A stretch of 50,065 nt of DNA from an uncultured Roseicyclus sp. (GCA_937139335.1 CAKZPN010000080.1:1-50065); one strand, 5' to 3'; numbered from the stretch's first letter, positions 1 to 9,198 are shown. The notes: generated by a model not told the origin, from the sequence alone. Translations and numbers: made by a program.

Positions 1-1793
1 TTCAGGTCCTTGGCGTCCATCTCGCCCAGGCCCTTGAAGCGCGAGACGTCGATCTTGCCCTTGCCGCCGAGGCCCTTGGCCATCCATTCGGCCTTTTCCA
101 TCTCGTCGAGGCAATAGACCCGGCGCGCGCCCTGCGTGAGGCGGAAGAGCGGCGGGCAGGCGAGGTAGAGGTGGCCGTGGTCGATCAGCGGGCGCATCTG
201 GCTGAAGAAGAAGGTCATCAGCAGCGCCGCGATATGGGCGCCGTCGACGTCCGCGTCAGTCATGATGATGATCTTGTCGTAGCGCAGATCCTCGAGGTTG
301 AAGCGCGTGCCCATGCCGACGCCAAGCGCCTGGCAGAGATCGGAAATCTCGGCGTTGGAGGTGAGCTTGCCCGAGGCCGCCCCGAGCACGTTGAGGATCT
401 TGCCGCGCAGGGGCAACAGCGCCTGGGTCTTGCGGTCGCGGCCCATCTTGGCCGAGCCGCCCGCGCTGTCACCCTCGACGATGAACAGCTCGGTGCCCTC
501 GCGCGCGGATTGCGAGCAGTCGACCAGCTTGCCGGGCAGGCGCAGCTTCTTGGTGGCGGTCTTGCGCGCGGTCTCCTTCTCCGCGCGGCGGCGCAGCCGT
601 TCCTCGGCGCGCAGAACGAGGAAATCGAGGATCGCGCCGGCGGATTTCGTGTTGGCGGCGAGCCAGTTGTCGAAATGGTCGCGCACCGCGCCCTCGACCA
701 TGCGCGCGGCCTCGGCGGTCGCGAGCCGGTCCTTGGTCTGGCCGACGAATTCCGGCTCGGCGATGAAGCACGACACCAGTGCGCCCGCGCCCGAGACGAG
801 GTCGTCACGGTTGATGTTGGCGGCCTTGCGGTTGTTCGCCAGCTCGCCGTAGCCGCGGATGCCCTTGAGGATCGCGGCCCAGAATCCGGCTTCGTGCGTG
901 CCGCCCTCGGGCGTGGGGATGGTGTTGCAGTAGGACTGGATGAAGCCGTCGCGCGCGGGCGTCCAGTTGATCGCCCACTCGACGCTGCCGGGCTGGCCGA
1001 AGCGGGGGCGGAATTCCACTTTTCCCGCGAAAGGGGTTTCGGCGTAGGTGACGGCGCTGCCCATCGTCTCCTTCAGGTAGTCGGCGAGGCCGCCGGGGAA
1101 GTGGAAGGTCGCCTCCAGCGGGGTCTCGCCATCGTCGATCTCGGATTTCCAGCGAATCTCCACGCCCGAGAAGAGATAGGCCTTGGAGCGGACCATCTTC
1201 ATCATCCGCGCCGGCTTGAACCGGTGCGAGCCGAAGATCTGTTCGTCGGCGTGGAAGGTGGTGGCGGTGCCGCGGCGGTTGGCAACGGCACCCGCCGCGC
1301 GGACCGGGCCCTGCGGGATGCCGCGCGAAAATTCCTGCACGAACAGCTCGCGGTTGCGCGCGACCTCGACCCGGACATGGTCGGAGAGCGCGTTGACGAC
1401 CGAGACGCCGACGCCGTGCAGACCGCCCGAGGTCTGGTAGGCCTTGCCGGAGAACTTGCCGCCGGCGTGGAGCGTGCAGAGGATCACCTCCAGCGCGCTC
1501 TTGTCGGGGAACTTCGGGTGCGGGTCGACGGGAATGCCACGGCCGTTGTCCCGGACGGTGACGGAATAGTCAGCGTGCAACTCCACCTCGATGCGGGACG
1601 CGTGGCCGGCCACGGCCTCGTCCATGGAGTTGTCGAGCACTTCCGCGACCAGATGGTGCAGCGCCCGTTCGTCGGTGCCGCCGATATACATGCCGGGGCG
1701 TTTGCGCACGGGCTCCAGCCCCTCGAGCACCTCGATGGAGGACGCGTCGTAGGCGGTCGGGTCCGGGGTCGGGCTCAACAGGTCATCGGCCAT
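1..1793 (-). CDS. parE: DNA topoisomerase IV subunit B (3' end cut by window)
   Basis: ATPase subunit of topoisomerase IV, which with ParC decatenates replicated chromosomes. About 597 residues are visible and the reading frame is still open at base 1, so the C-terminus lies outside. Reading from ATG 1793, the N-terminal GHKL ATPase has EVLDNSMDEA, the DNGRGIP loop and GGLHGVGVSVVNAL. The transducer region follows, then the TOPRIM metal motif EGDSAGGSAKMGRDR and, near the edge, KIIIMTDADVDGAHI. The variant HPKFPDKSALEVILCTLHAGGKF region fits ParE, but GyrB is the close paralogue and the missing C-terminus would normally help to separate them. The gene stands alone here; a pilin-like gene lies downstream of its start on the same strand. 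Confidence 0.93.
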   Translation of the reverse strand, partial: MADDLLSPTPDPTAYDASSIEVLEGLEPVRKRPGMYIGGTDERALHHLVAEVLDNSMDEAVAGHASRIEVELHADYSVTVRDNGRGIPVDPHPKFPDKSALEVILCTLHAGGKFSGKAYQTSGGLHGVGVSVVNALSDHVRVEVARNRELFVQEFSRGIPQGPVRAAGAVANRRGTATTFHADEQIFGSHRFKPARMMKMVRSKAYLFSGVEIRWKSEIDDGETPLEATFHFPGGLADYLKETMGSAVTYAETPFAGKVEFRPRFGQPGSVEWAINWTPARDGFIQSYCNTIPTPEGGTHEAGFWAAILKGIRGYGELANNRKAANINRDDLVSGAGALVSCFIAEPEFVGQTKDRLATAEAARMVEGAVRDHFDNWLAANTKSAGAILDFLVLRAEERLRRRAEKETARKTATKKLRLPGKLVDCSQSAREGTELFIVEGDSAGGSAKMGRDRKTQALLPLRGKILNVLGAASGKLTSNAEISDLCQALGVGMGTRFNLEDLRYDKIIIMTDADVDGAHIAALLMTFFFSQMRPLIDHGHLYLACPPLFRLTQGARRVYCLDEMEKAEWMAKGLGGKGKIDVSRFKGLGEMDAKDL

Positions 1794-1951
1794 GTCTGGG
1801 CTGCCTCTGCTCTATCTTGTGGGCGTTGCGCACAATCATGGCAGGTTTGGGGGCGCTGCGAAAGACCGCGAGGCAAGATCGCAGCCGGCCGCGCAGGGCA
1901 GCACAAGCGGGCTCAGGGCAAGGGGAGATCGGCCGACGCAGGCCCGCAGGC

Positions 1952-2440
1952 TCAGAGGGCGGTGCCGCCGATCACGCCGGCGGTGCCGTCGAAGCCGAAA
2001 TAGTAGTTCAGGATTTCGCTGTCGATGATGTTGCGCTGACGCGCAACCGAGCCGAGCGCGACAAGCGCCACCGCCTCCTCATCGGTGAGGGTGCCCGCTT
2101 CCATCGCCAGGATGCCCGCGTGAAGGGCGTCGATGATTTCCTGATTCATCATGTCATTGGCGAGGTTGAACGCCGCCTCGGCGTATTCGGGCGTGGTCAG
2201 GTTGTATTCGTAGAGGGGTTCGAAATGCGCCGAGGTGAACTGGATGAAATTGTCGCTCATCTGCTGGGCGCGCAATTCGGCGTCCATGCGCGAGACGAGA
2301 CCCTGGATCCCGCCGTTCAGCACGGCGACCGTTGCCAGCGACATGGCGAGAACGGATGCGCTGAGCACGGTCCAGTCGACGGCCACCGCGCCGCTGTTGC
2401 CGTGGAGGAATCTGTTGAAAAACTTAATCATCGGGACCAT
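1952..2440 (-). CDS. Flp-pilin-like small membrane protein with long C-terminal domain
   Basis: About 162 residues. The N-terminus (MIKFFNRFLHGNSGAVAVDW) resembles Flp/Tad pilins: a short basic leader, a Gly just before the hydrophobic stretch, and a single hydrophobic helix (roughly residues 18-40). The usual Glu at +5 would be Asp here. Unlike true Flp pilins (50-70 residues), it carries about 115 further residues, acidic and helical, with no domain I recognise. The start is uncertain: ATG 2440 has AGGAG 15 nt upstream, whereas ATG 2431 (MIKFF) matches pilin N-termini better and ATG 2455 abuts the AGGAG. No tad secretion genes are visible. It could be a minor pseudopilin or simply a one-pass membrane protein. 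Confidence 0.72.
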   Translation of the reverse strand: MVPMIKFFNRFLHGNSGAVAVDWTVLSASVLAMSLATVAVLNGGIQGLVSRMDAELRAQQMSDNFIQFTSAHFEPLYEYNLTTPEYAEAAFNLANDMMNQEIIDALHAGILAMEAGTLTDEEAVALVALGSVARQRNIIDSEILNYYFGFDGTAGVIGGTAL

Positions 2441-2623
2441 CGATACGCAAAACATCTCCTTTGTTACAGCGAAAACCGGGCAGAAATGTGTCGGACTGGT
2501 CGCGGTCGCGGCAACAATGACCCCGATCTCGGCAACAGTCGCCGGGCGATCGTGTCGGCAAGCCCGTGCCGAGCCGCCCTGCGGGGGATTGTGCCGTGGC
2601 GCCAAGGCGGCCTATCTGTCCGC

Positions 2624-3271
2624 ATGCGCCGCACCCGTCCCCTTGCCGCCCTCTGCCTTGCCGCCGTCGCGGGGCCGGTCTGGGCGCATCCGCATATCTT
2701 CGTCGATGCGGGCCTGACCGTCATGCTCGACGACGCCGGCAGCGTCGCGGCGGTGGAGGTCACCTGGCGCTATGACGAGCTGTATTCGCTGATTCTGGCC
2801 GAGGATTACGGCCTCGACCCCGACTATGACCTGCAGCTGACCGAGGCGGAGGTCGCGGAGACGCTGGGCTTCGATCTGAACTGGAGCGCGGGCTTCACCG
2901 GTGGCCTCGTGATGCGGCAGGCGGGGGCGGAACTCGACCTCGGCCCGCCCGAGCCGGTGGCGCTGCGCATGCTCGACACCGGCCAGATCGAGACCACGCA
3001 TCGCCGCGCCGTGACCGGGGCCGCGCCGGGCGATCTTGCGGCTCAGATCTACGACCCGGAATTCTACATCGCCTTCGAGATGATCCTGCCGGTCACGGTG
3101 GCGGACGCGCCGTCCTGCGATGTCGCGCTGGTCCGGGCGGACCTCGACGCGGCCTATGCCGGGCTCGAGGCCGCGCTGGAAGAGATCGGCGGCGCGGTGG
3201 CGGCGGAGGACAATTTTCCGGCGGTCGGTGCGCTCTTTGCCGACCGGGTGGAGATCACATGCCCCGAGTGA
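2624..3271 (+). CDS. DUF1007 family periplasmic protein, partner of NicO transporter
   Basis: A 215-residue secreted protein. The signal peptide runs MRRTRPLAALCLAAVAGPVWA, cleaved before HPHIFVDA. The HPH motif at the mature N-terminus and the DUF1007 pattern (beta-rich, with VTWRYDELYS and EFYIAFEM) are clear. Members are usually annotated as putative substrate-binding proteins and are commonly encoded next to NicO-type nickel/cobalt exporters, as here: its 3' end overlaps the exporter gene by 13 nt, so translation is probably coupled. The N-terminal His could be a metal ligand (inference). The in-frame reading extends far upstream, but the signal peptide fixes the start at 2624. Confidence 0.88.
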   Translation: MRRTRPLAALCLAAVAGPVWAHPHIFVDAGLTVMLDDAGSVAAVEVTWRYDELYSLILAEDYGLDPDYDLQLTEAEVAETLGFDLNWSAGFTGGLVMRQAGAELDLGPPEPVALRMLDTGQIETTHRRAVTGAAPGDLAAQIYDPEFYIAFEMILPVTVADAPSCDVALVRADLDAAYAGLEAALEEIGGAVAAEDNFPAVGALFADRVEITCPE

Positions 3272-4158
3272 TCGCGGTTGCGACTCTGCTGCTGATCGCT
3301 GCGCTGGCCGCGCTCTACCTCAGCGGGGCGGACCGTGTCGTGCTGGCCTGGGCGGTGGAAAGCCAGCGCGAGGCGCAGAACGGCATCGCGCGCGGGCTGC
3401 GCGCCCTGCGCGGGGGCGAACCGGCCGCGCTTGGCGGGTTTCTCGCGGTGTGCTTCGCCTACGGCTTCTTTCACGCGGTCGGGCCGGGGCATGGCAAGAT
3501 GCTGATCGGCGGCTACGGCGCGGCGCGCGCGGTCGGCGCGGTGAAGCTTTCAGCGGTGGCGCTCGCCTCCAGCCTGGCGCAGGGCGCCACGGCGGTGGCG
3601 CTGGTGGCGGCGGGGCTCTGGCTCTGGCGGATCGGGCGGCAGGAGATGACGGATCTGGCCGACCGCCTGCTTGCGCCGCTCAGTTTCGGGGCGATCGCGC
3701 TGGTCGGGATCTGGCTGGCGCTCCGCGGTCTGCGGGGGCTGATCCGGGCGGGGCAGGCGGCGGATCACGGCCATCATCATCACCACCACCACGACGCCAC
3801 CTGCTGCCATGCCCATGCGCCCGATGCCGGGGCGCTGGCGCAGGCGACCGGCTGGCGCGACATCGCGCTCCTGATCGGCGCGGTGGCGATCCGGCCCTGC
3901 ACCGGCGCGCTTTTCGTGCTGATCCTGACCGCGCAGATGGGGATTTTCGCCTTCGGCATCGCGGGCACCTTCGCCATGGCGCTCGGCACCGCCTCGGTCA
4001 CGGTGGGGACGGCCATTGCCGCCGTCACCCTGCGGCGCGGGGTGCTGGCGGGGATGACGGACAGCGCAGCACTCGCCCGTGTGCAGCCGTTGATCGAGAT
4101 CGTCGTGGGCGGGCTGGTCGCGGTGCTCGCCATCAGCCTCGCCCTCGGGGCGGTGTGA
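3259..4158 (+). CDS. NicO/RcnA-type nickel-cobalt efflux membrane protein
   Basis: A 299-residue inner-membrane protein with about six hydrophobic segments. The conserved motif FHAVGPGHGKMLIGGY (near residues 71-86) and a second conserved block AIRPCTGALFVL are characteristic of the NicO superfamily. Between them lies a cytosolic or periplasmic His-rich loop, DHGHHHHHHHDATCCHAHAPD, expected to bind Ni(II), Co(II) or a similar ion. RcnA members export nickel and cobalt; the ion and direction cannot be proved from sequence. The start overlaps the DUF1007 gene by 13 nt, forming a two-gene operon. The MATE gene follows after 45 nt that include a hairpin. Confidence 0.88.
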   Translation: MPRVIAVATLLLIAALAALYLSGADRVVLAWAVESQREAQNGIARGLRALRGGEPAALGGFLAVCFAYGFFHAVGPGHGKMLIGGYGAARAVGAVKLSAVALASSLAQGATAVALVAAGLWLWRIGRQEMTDLADRLLAPLSFGAIALVGIWLALRGLRGLIRAGQAADHGHHHHHHHDATCCHAHAPDAGALAQATGWRDIALLIGAVAIRPCTGALFVLILTAQMGIFAFGIAGTFAMALGTASVTVGTAIAAVTLRRGVLAGMTDSAALARVQPLIEIVVGGLVAVLAISLALGAV

Positions 4159-4166
4159 GGCTGCGT

Positions 4167-4188
4167 CTTGCCGCCCGCGCGCGGCAAG
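4167..4188 (+). terminator. GC-rich hairpin after the NicO gene
   Basis: Perfect 8-bp inverted repeat CTTGCCGC/GCGGCAAG with a 6-nt loop, just after the exporter stop codon and before the MATE gene. No T-tract follows, so it may be a weak or Rho-assisted terminator, or an mRNA-stabilising hairpin. Confidence 0.4.
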
Positions 4189-4203
4189 GCTAAGGCCTGA
4201 TCC

Positions 4204-5568
4204 ATGACGACCCTCCCCGACCATATGCGCGCCACGCTCGCGCTTGGCCTGCCGCTGATCGGCGGCATGCTGGCGCAGATCGCGATCCAGGTCACCGACA
4301 CGGTGATGATGGGCTGGTACGGCGTGCCGGAACTGGCCGCGGTAGCGCTCGGCAGCTCGTATTTTCACGTCGTCCTGATCCTCGGCATGGGGTTCGGTCT
4401 GGCCGTGATGCCGATGGTGGCGGCGGCCGCCGGAAACGACGACCGGCGGCAGGTGCGCCGGGTCACGCGGATGGGTCTCTGGATCGCGCTGATCTTCTCC
4501 GCGCTCGCAATGCCGCTGTTCCTGTTTTCCGGCCAGATCCTGCGCGCGCTCGGCCAGACCGAGGAGGTCGCGTCGATGGCGCAGACCTACCTTCGGATCG
4601 CGGGCTGGGGCATCGCGCCCGCCGTCGTGATGACGGTGTTCCGCAGCCACCTCTCGGCGCTGGATCATGCGCGCGTGGTGCTCTGGGCTGTGCTGGCCGG
4701 GGCGGTGGCGAACGCCGGCATGAACTGGGTGCTGATCTTCGGCAACCTCGGCGCGCCGGAGCTGGGCATCGCGGGCGCCGCCATCGCCTCGATCGGGACG
4801 CAGAGCGTGATCGCGCTGGCGCTGGCTTTGCACGCAGGCCTGCATCGCGACCTGAGGCAGGACACGCTCTTTGCCCGGTTCTGGAACCCGGATTGGGAGG
4901 CCTTCGGCCAGGTCTTTCGCCTCGGCTGGCCGATCGCTCTGACGCTGCTGTCCGAATCGGGGCTGTTCATGGCGACGCTGGTGATGATGGGCTGGATCGG
5001 GCCGAACCCGCTGGCGGCCCACGGCATCGCGATCCAGATCTGCTCGGTCACCTTCATGGTGCATATCGGGCTTAGCCAGGCCGCGACGGTGCGCGCGGGC
5101 CGCGCCTGGGGCAAGGGCGACGTGGAGAACCTGCGGATGGCCGCGACCGCCGCGCTGATCCTGTCGGCAGGGATGGTGGCGCTGACCATCGCGGGCTTCA
5201 TGCTGGCGCCCGAGTTCCTGGTCGGCCTGTTTCTCGATCCGCACGACCCGCTCAGGCCCGAGATCCTGGCGCTGGGGGCGAGCCTGCTGATGGTCGCGGC
5301 GCTGTTCCAGCTGGCGGACGCGGGGCAGGTGATGGCGCTGGGGCTCTTGCGCGGGGTGCAGGACACCCGCGCGCCGATGGTCTACGCGCTCATCGCCTAC
5401 TGGGTGCTGGGGCTGCCCGCGGCCTGGGTCATCGGCTTCCCGCTGGGCTTCGGCGCGCCTGGCATCTGGGCGGGCCTCGTCGTGGGGCTCGGCTTTGCCG
5501 CGGTGATGATGATGACGCGGTTCTGGCGCGGCCCGGCGCGCAGGCCGGACCTCGCCACGCCCGCCTGA
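4204..5568 (+). CDS. MATE family multidrug efflux transporter (NorM-like)
   Basis: A 454-residue inner-membrane protein with about 12 hydrophobic helices arranged as two homologous halves. The first half starts LALGLPLIGGMLAQIAIQVTDTVMMGWYG, the standard MatE opening; the second starts FGQVFRLGWPIALTLLSESGLF. These proteins export cationic drugs and metabolites using H+ or Na+ gradients. The full family length is present and no damage is seen. It may be transcribed with the upstream metal exporter (45-nt gap with a hairpin) but functional linkage is not implied. The substrate cannot be inferred. The stop lies 2 nt from the stop of the convergent M20 peptidase gene. Confidence 0.9.
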   Translation: MTTLPDHMRATLALGLPLIGGMLAQIAIQVTDTVMMGWYGVPELAAVALGSSYFHVVLILGMGFGLAVMPMVAAAAGNDDRRQVRRVTRMGLWIALIFSALAMPLFLFSGQILRALGQTEEVASMAQTYLRIAGWGIAPAVVMTVFRSHLSALDHARVVLWAVLAGAVANAGMNWVLIFGNLGAPELGIAGAAIASIGTQSVIALALALHAGLHRDLRQDTLFARFWNPDWEAFGQVFRLGWPIALTLLSESGLFMATLVMMGWIGPNPLAAHGIAIQICSVTFMVHIGLSQAATVRAGRAWGKGDVENLRMAATAALILSAGMVALTIAGFMLAPEFLVGLFLDPHDPLRPEILALGASLLMVAALFQLADAGQVMALGLLRGVQDTRAPMVYALIAYWVLGLPAAWVIGFPLGFGAPGIWAGLVVGLGFAAVMMMTRFWRGPARRPDLATPA

Positions 5569-5570
5569 TC

Positions 5571-6947
5571 TCAGCCGTTAGCGATGCCGGTCAGGATACG
5601 CGCCCAGGCGCGCATGCCCCGGTGAAAGCTGTCGAGGTCGTATTTCTCGTTCGGGGAATGGATCGCGTCGTCATCCTTGCCGAAACCGGCGAGGAGCGAA
5701 TCCATGCCGAGGATGTCCTTGAAGTGGCCCGCCACGGGGATCGAGCCGCCGCCGCCGATGAAGGCAGCCTCGCCCGGCCATTCCTGCGACAGGGCTGTCC
5801 GCGCGATCTCGAAGGCCGGGTGGCTGATATCCATGCGGCTGGCGGGGGAGGCGCCGTGCGAGGTCCAGGCGATGGTGCAATCCTCGGGCAGCTGCGCCTC
5901 GACCCAGGCGCGGAAGCTCTTGCGGAGTTTCAGCGGGTCCTGCGCCGCGACAAGGCGGAAGGAAACCTTGGCCGAGGCCTTCGACGGCAGCACCGTCTTG
6001 AAGCCCGCTCCGGTGTAGCCGCCCCAGATGCCGTTGATCTCGGCGGTGGGCCGCGACCAGAGCATTTCGAGCGGTGTCAGCCCGGCCTCGCCCGAGGGGG
6101 CTTTCAGGCCGACATCGCCAAGAAAGCCCTCCGCGTCGAAGCCCAAGCCCGCCCATTGCTCGCGCAGCGTGTCGGGCAGGTCTTCGACATCGTCGTAGAA
6201 CCCCGGCACCTGCACCCGCCCGGTGTCGTCGTGGAGATTGCCGAGGATGCGGGTCAGCACCCGGATCGGGTTCATCGCCATGCCGCCATACATGCCCGAA
6301 TGCAGGTCGACGCGCGGCCCGGTGATGGTCATCTCCTCGCCCAGAAGCCCGCGCAGTTGCGTGACGATGGCCGGCACGTCCTCGGCGAAAAGCCCGGTGT
6401 CGCAGATCAGCGCAAGATCGGCCTTCAGCGCCGCGCCACGTTCCTTCAGGTAGGGCACGAGGGATGGCGAACCCGATTCCTCCTCGCCCTCCAGGAACAC
6501 CGTGATCTTGCAGGGCAGGGCGCCTGTTTCCGCCTTCAGCGCACGGCATGCCTCCAGAAAGGTCATCAGCTGGCCCTTGTCGTCCGACGCGCCGCGCGCG
6601 CGGATCACGCGGCCTTTCGGCGTCTCCTGCAACTCGGGGTCGAACGGGTCGCGGTCCCAGAGCGACAGCGGATCGACCGGCTGCACGTCGTAATGGCCGT
6701 AGAACAGCAGGTGCGGACCCGGCCCGTCGATCTGGCCCACGACCATCGGGTGGCCGGGGGTGTCATGCACCTCGGCCTCAAAACCGATGCTCTCGAGATC
6801 GGCGCGCAGCCACTCGGCGGCGCGGCGCACGTCGCCGGCAAAGGCCGGGTCGGTCGAGATCGAGGGGATGCGCAGCAGTTCGAACAGGCGGCCTGTGGCG
6901 GCATCGAGGTCGGCATCCAGGCGGGCAAGGACGGCATCGAGGGACAT
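5571..6947 (-). CDS. M20 family metallopeptidase (dipeptidase-like)
   Basis: A 458-residue cytosolic zinc hydrolase. The two-metal site is complete: GHYDVQPV (His85, Asp87), ASDDKGQ (bridging Asp near 122), EGEEESGS (general base and metal Glu near 155-156), ICDTG (Asp) and the late IHSPNE (His). The lid or dimerisation domain lies in the middle, with DLHSGMYGG. The closest known style is the CPG2/CNDP-like group, often annotated dipeptidase or succinyl-diaminopimelate desuccinylase-like; the substrate is not predictable. The start at 6947 is supported by GGAGAA six nt upstream. It is convergent with the MATE gene and divergent from the secreted protein at 7081. Confidence 0.9.
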   Translation of the reverse strand: MSLDAVLARLDADLDAATGRLFELLRIPSISTDPAFAGDVRRAAEWLRADLESIGFEAEVHDTPGHPMVVGQIDGPGPHLLFYGHYDVQPVDPLSLWDRDPFDPELQETPKGRVIRARGASDDKGQLMTFLEACRALKAETGALPCKITVFLEGEEESGSPSLVPYLKERGAALKADLALICDTGLFAEDVPAIVTQLRGLLGEEMTITGPRVDLHSGMYGGMAMNPIRVLTRILGNLHDDTGRVQVPGFYDDVEDLPDTLREQWAGLGFDAEGFLGDVGLKAPSGEAGLTPLEMLWSRPTAEINGIWGGYTGAGFKTVLPSKASAKVSFRLVAAQDPLKLRKSFRAWVEAQLPEDCTIAWTSHGASPASRMDISHPAFEIARTALSQEWPGEAAFIGGGGSIPVAGHFKDILGMDSLLAGFGKDDDAIHSPNEKYDLDSFHRGMRAWARILTGIANG

Positions 6948-7080
6948 GGGGGCTTCTCCGAATGGGCGGGCGATTGCCGGCAGACTGACCCCGGCCAACC
7001 GCGAATGTCCAGCGGTTGCCCGGTCCCGCGTTGCGGGATACTGACGGCACCGGGAACACGCCGGCAAAGGAAGGCAGAGC

Positions 7081-7647
7081 ATGCTGAGCACAGGGTTTCG
7101 TCGGATCGCCGGCATCGCCGTGGCGCTTCTGCTTGCGCTGCCCGCGGCGGCGCAGGACCTGCCGACGCTGCGCGAGGCGCGGGGCCTTGTCTTTGCCGAG
7201 GATGGCGAGATCGAGTGGCAGGTGTTTCCCGATGCCAGCCTGTCGCCCACCGACCTTGCCACGCTGGACCAGATCAACCAGATCCAGCCGCAGCCCTATT
7301 ATGGCGCCATGGCGATACACCCGGCCTCGGGCCTCGCCTCGGGCCGCACGTCGCTGGCCGCCAACTTTCATGACGAAGAAAACGCGCGTGCCGCGGCGCT
7401 GACCGCCTGCGGCGAGGGCTGCGTCGTGGTCATGGTGATCCGGCCCGAAGGCTGGCAGCCGGGCCGCGCGCTGCAACTGTCGGCCGAGGCGACCGCCGCG
7501 CTGAGCGGCGACTACCGCGCGCTGGCCCGTCGCGCGCGCGCCCTTGCGATCAGCCCCGAGACCGGGCAATGGGGGATCGGAGACAGTCGCGCGGCCGCAG
7601 TGGCCGCCTGCGGCGCGCCGGATTGTCGCGTCGTGGTCGAGGGATAG
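7081..7647 (+). CDS. secreted protein of unknown function upstream of hemA
   Basis: A 188-residue protein with a clear Sec signal peptide (residues 1-24, ending LPAAAQ). The mature part holds two similar blocks, each with an Ala-rich helix followed by a Cys-Gly pair: ARAAALTACGEGCVVVMVI and SRAAAVAACGAPDCRVVVEG. This resembles the Cys-containing repeats of DUF4189-type periplasmic proteins, so internal disulfides are likely. Homologues in related genomes may have been mislabelled as 5-aminolevulinate synthase because of this position; nothing in the sequence supports an enzymatic role in heme synthesis. It is separated from hemA by 162 nt containing an FNR box, so it is probably a separate transcription unit. 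Confidence 0.8.
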   Translation: MLSTGFRRIAGIAVALLLALPAAAQDLPTLREARGLVFAEDGEIEWQVFPDASLSPTDLATLDQINQIQPQPYYGAMAIHPASGLASGRTSLAANFHDEENARAAALTACGEGCVVVMVIRPEGWQPGRALQLSAEATAALSGDYRALARRARALAISPETGQWGIGDSRAAAVAACGAPDCRVVVEG

Positions 7648-7665
7648 GCGTCATTCGCCGACCCT

Positions 7666-7679
7666 TTGATTCAGGTCAA
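7666..7679 (+). promoter_or_regulatory. FNR/FnrL-type binding box upstream of hemA
   Basis: TTGAT-TCAG-GTCAA matches the FNR consensus TTGAT-N4-ATCAA with one change (G for A), the same variation accepted for Rhodobacter FnrL (TTGAT-N4-(A/G)TCAA). Its centre is about 137 nt before the hemA GTG. In Rhodobacter, hemA is known to be under FnrL control, so oxygen-dependent regulation here is a well-founded inference. Confidence 0.72.
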
Positions 7680-7809
7680 AGTCCGGCGCGCGTCAATTTG
7701 TAACTTGGCCATCACGCGGCAAGCGCCTTAATCCTGAGCAACGCATGAACGCCAGCGTCTTTACAGTCAGACCCCCGATGACCGGGTCGGCCGGAAGGAG
7801 AGACAGCCA

Positions 7810-9033
7810 GTGAACTACGACGACGCGCTCGACATCGCCTTGGGCCGACTTCACCAGGAAGGGCGCTACCGCACCTTTATCGACATCGAGCGCCGCAAGG
7901 GCCAGTTCCCGCACGCCGTGTGGAAAAAACCCGACGGCTCCGAGCAGGAGATCACCGTCTGGTGCGGCAACGACTATCTGGGCATGGGCCAGCACCCGGT
8001 TGTCCTGGCCGCGATGCACGAGGCGCTGGACGCGACCGGCGCGGGCTCGGGCGGCACGCGCAACATCTCGGGCACGACCATCTACCACAAGGCGCTGGAG
8101 GCCGAACTGGCCGACTTGCACGGCAAGGAAACCGCGCTTGTCTTCACTTCGGCCTACATCGCCAATGACGCGACGCTGTCGACGCTGCCGGTGCTGTTTC
8201 CGGGTCTCATCATCTATTCCGATTCGCTGAACCACGCCTCGATGATCGAGGGGATCCGCCGCAACGGCGGCGCCAAGCGGATCTTCAAGCACAACGATCT
8301 TGCCGACCTGCGCGCCAAGCTCGAGGCCGACGACCCCGCGGCGCCCAAGCTCATCGCCTTCGAAAGCGTCTATTCGATGGACGGCGATTTCGGCCGGATC
8401 GAGGAGATCGTGGACTTGGCCGAGGAATTTGGCGCGCTGACCTACCTCGACGAGGTCCATGCCGTCGGCATGTACGGGCCCCGTGGCGGCGGGCTGTCCG
8501 AGGCGCTCGGCATCGCGGACCGCATCGACATCATCAACGGCACGCTCGGCAAGGCCTTCGGCGTGATGGGTGGCTACATCGCCGCCAGCGCGAAAATGTG
8601 TGACGCGGTGCGGAGTTACGCGCCGGGCTTCATCTTCACCACCTCGATCCCGCCGGCCGTCGCGGCCGGGGCCGCGGCCAGTGTCCGGCACCTCAAGACC
8701 GACCAGGCGCTGCGCGACCTGCAACAGGAACGCGCCGCGGTCCTGAAGCTGCGGCTCAAGGGCCTCGGCCTGCCGATCATCGACCATGGCAGCCACATCG
8801 TCCCGGTCATCGTCGGTGACCCGGTGCACACCAAGGCGATCTCGGACATGCTGCTGGCGGATTTCGGCATCTATGTGCAGCCGATCAACTATCCGACGGT
8901 GCCGCGCGGCACCGAACGGCTGCGCTTCACGCCCTCGCCGGTGCATGATCCGAAATCGATCGACGCGCTGGTGAACGCGATGGACGCGCTCTGGAGTCAT
9001 TGTGCGCTGAATCGTGCCGAACTGTCGGCCTGA
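7810..9033 (+). CDS. hemA: 5-aminolevulinate synthase
   Basis: PLP enzyme condensing glycine and succinyl-CoA to 5-aminolevulinate, the first step of tetrapyrrole synthesis by the C4 (Shemin) pathway of alphaproteobacteria. 407 residues, full length. Motifs: the N-terminal [12 protein letters not shown], the glycine-loop [23 protein letters not shown], the PLP-stacking YLDEVHAVG and the Schiff-base lysine in NGTLGKAFG (Lys248). The start codon is GTG, supported by AGGAG (7796-7800) nine nt upstream. The gene appears monocistronic, with an FNR-type box in its upstream region and an imperfect inverted repeat after it. hemB, the next step, lies at 39.3-40.3 kb in this same window. Confidence 0.97.
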   Translation: MNYDDALDIALGRLHQEGRYRTFIDIERRKGQFPHAVWKKPDGSEQEITVWCGNDYLGMGQHPVVLAAMHEALDATGAGSGGTRNISGTTIYHKALEAELADLHGKETALVFTSAYIANDATLSTLPVLFPGLIIYSDSLNHASMIEGIRRNGGAKRIFKHNDLADLRAKLEADDPAAPKLIAFESVYSMDGDFGRIEEIVDLAEEFGALTYLDEVHAVGMYGPRGGGLSEALGIADRIDIINGTLGKAFGVMGGYIAASAKMCDAVRSYAPGFIFTTSIPPAVAAGAAASVRHLKTDQALRDLQQERAAVLKLRLKGLGLPIIDHGSHIVPVIVGDPVHTKAISDMLLADFGIYVQPINYPTVPRGTERLRFTPSPVHDPKSIDALVNAMDALWSHCALNRAELSA

Positions 9034-9085
9034 CGATTTCTGCGGGTGCAACACCCCATGAGGGCATGTTAAGCCAAACAAAGTG

Positions 9086-9111
9086 ACAAGGGGATTGGGG
9101 AATCACCTTGT
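9086..9111 (+). terminator. imperfect hairpin after hemA
   Basis: Inverted repeat ACAAGG.GATT/AATC.CCTTGT with one mismatch and a GGGG loop, about 50 nt after the hemA stop. There is no T-tract, so terminator function is only suggested by its position. Confidence 0.35.
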
Positions 9112-9198
9112 CGTGGGGTAACATGTTGTCAATGGAAGCCGGCGATCCACAAGATCATGTGGTCAGACTGGCAAGGGTTCCAAAGGGGCAGGCGGTTG

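Noticed and set aside
3550..5244. Long open frame of about 560 codons antisense to the exporter genes
   Set aside because: High-GC shadow: composition and Arg/His/Gln-rich content are artificial, and the opposite strand has clear NicO and MATE families.
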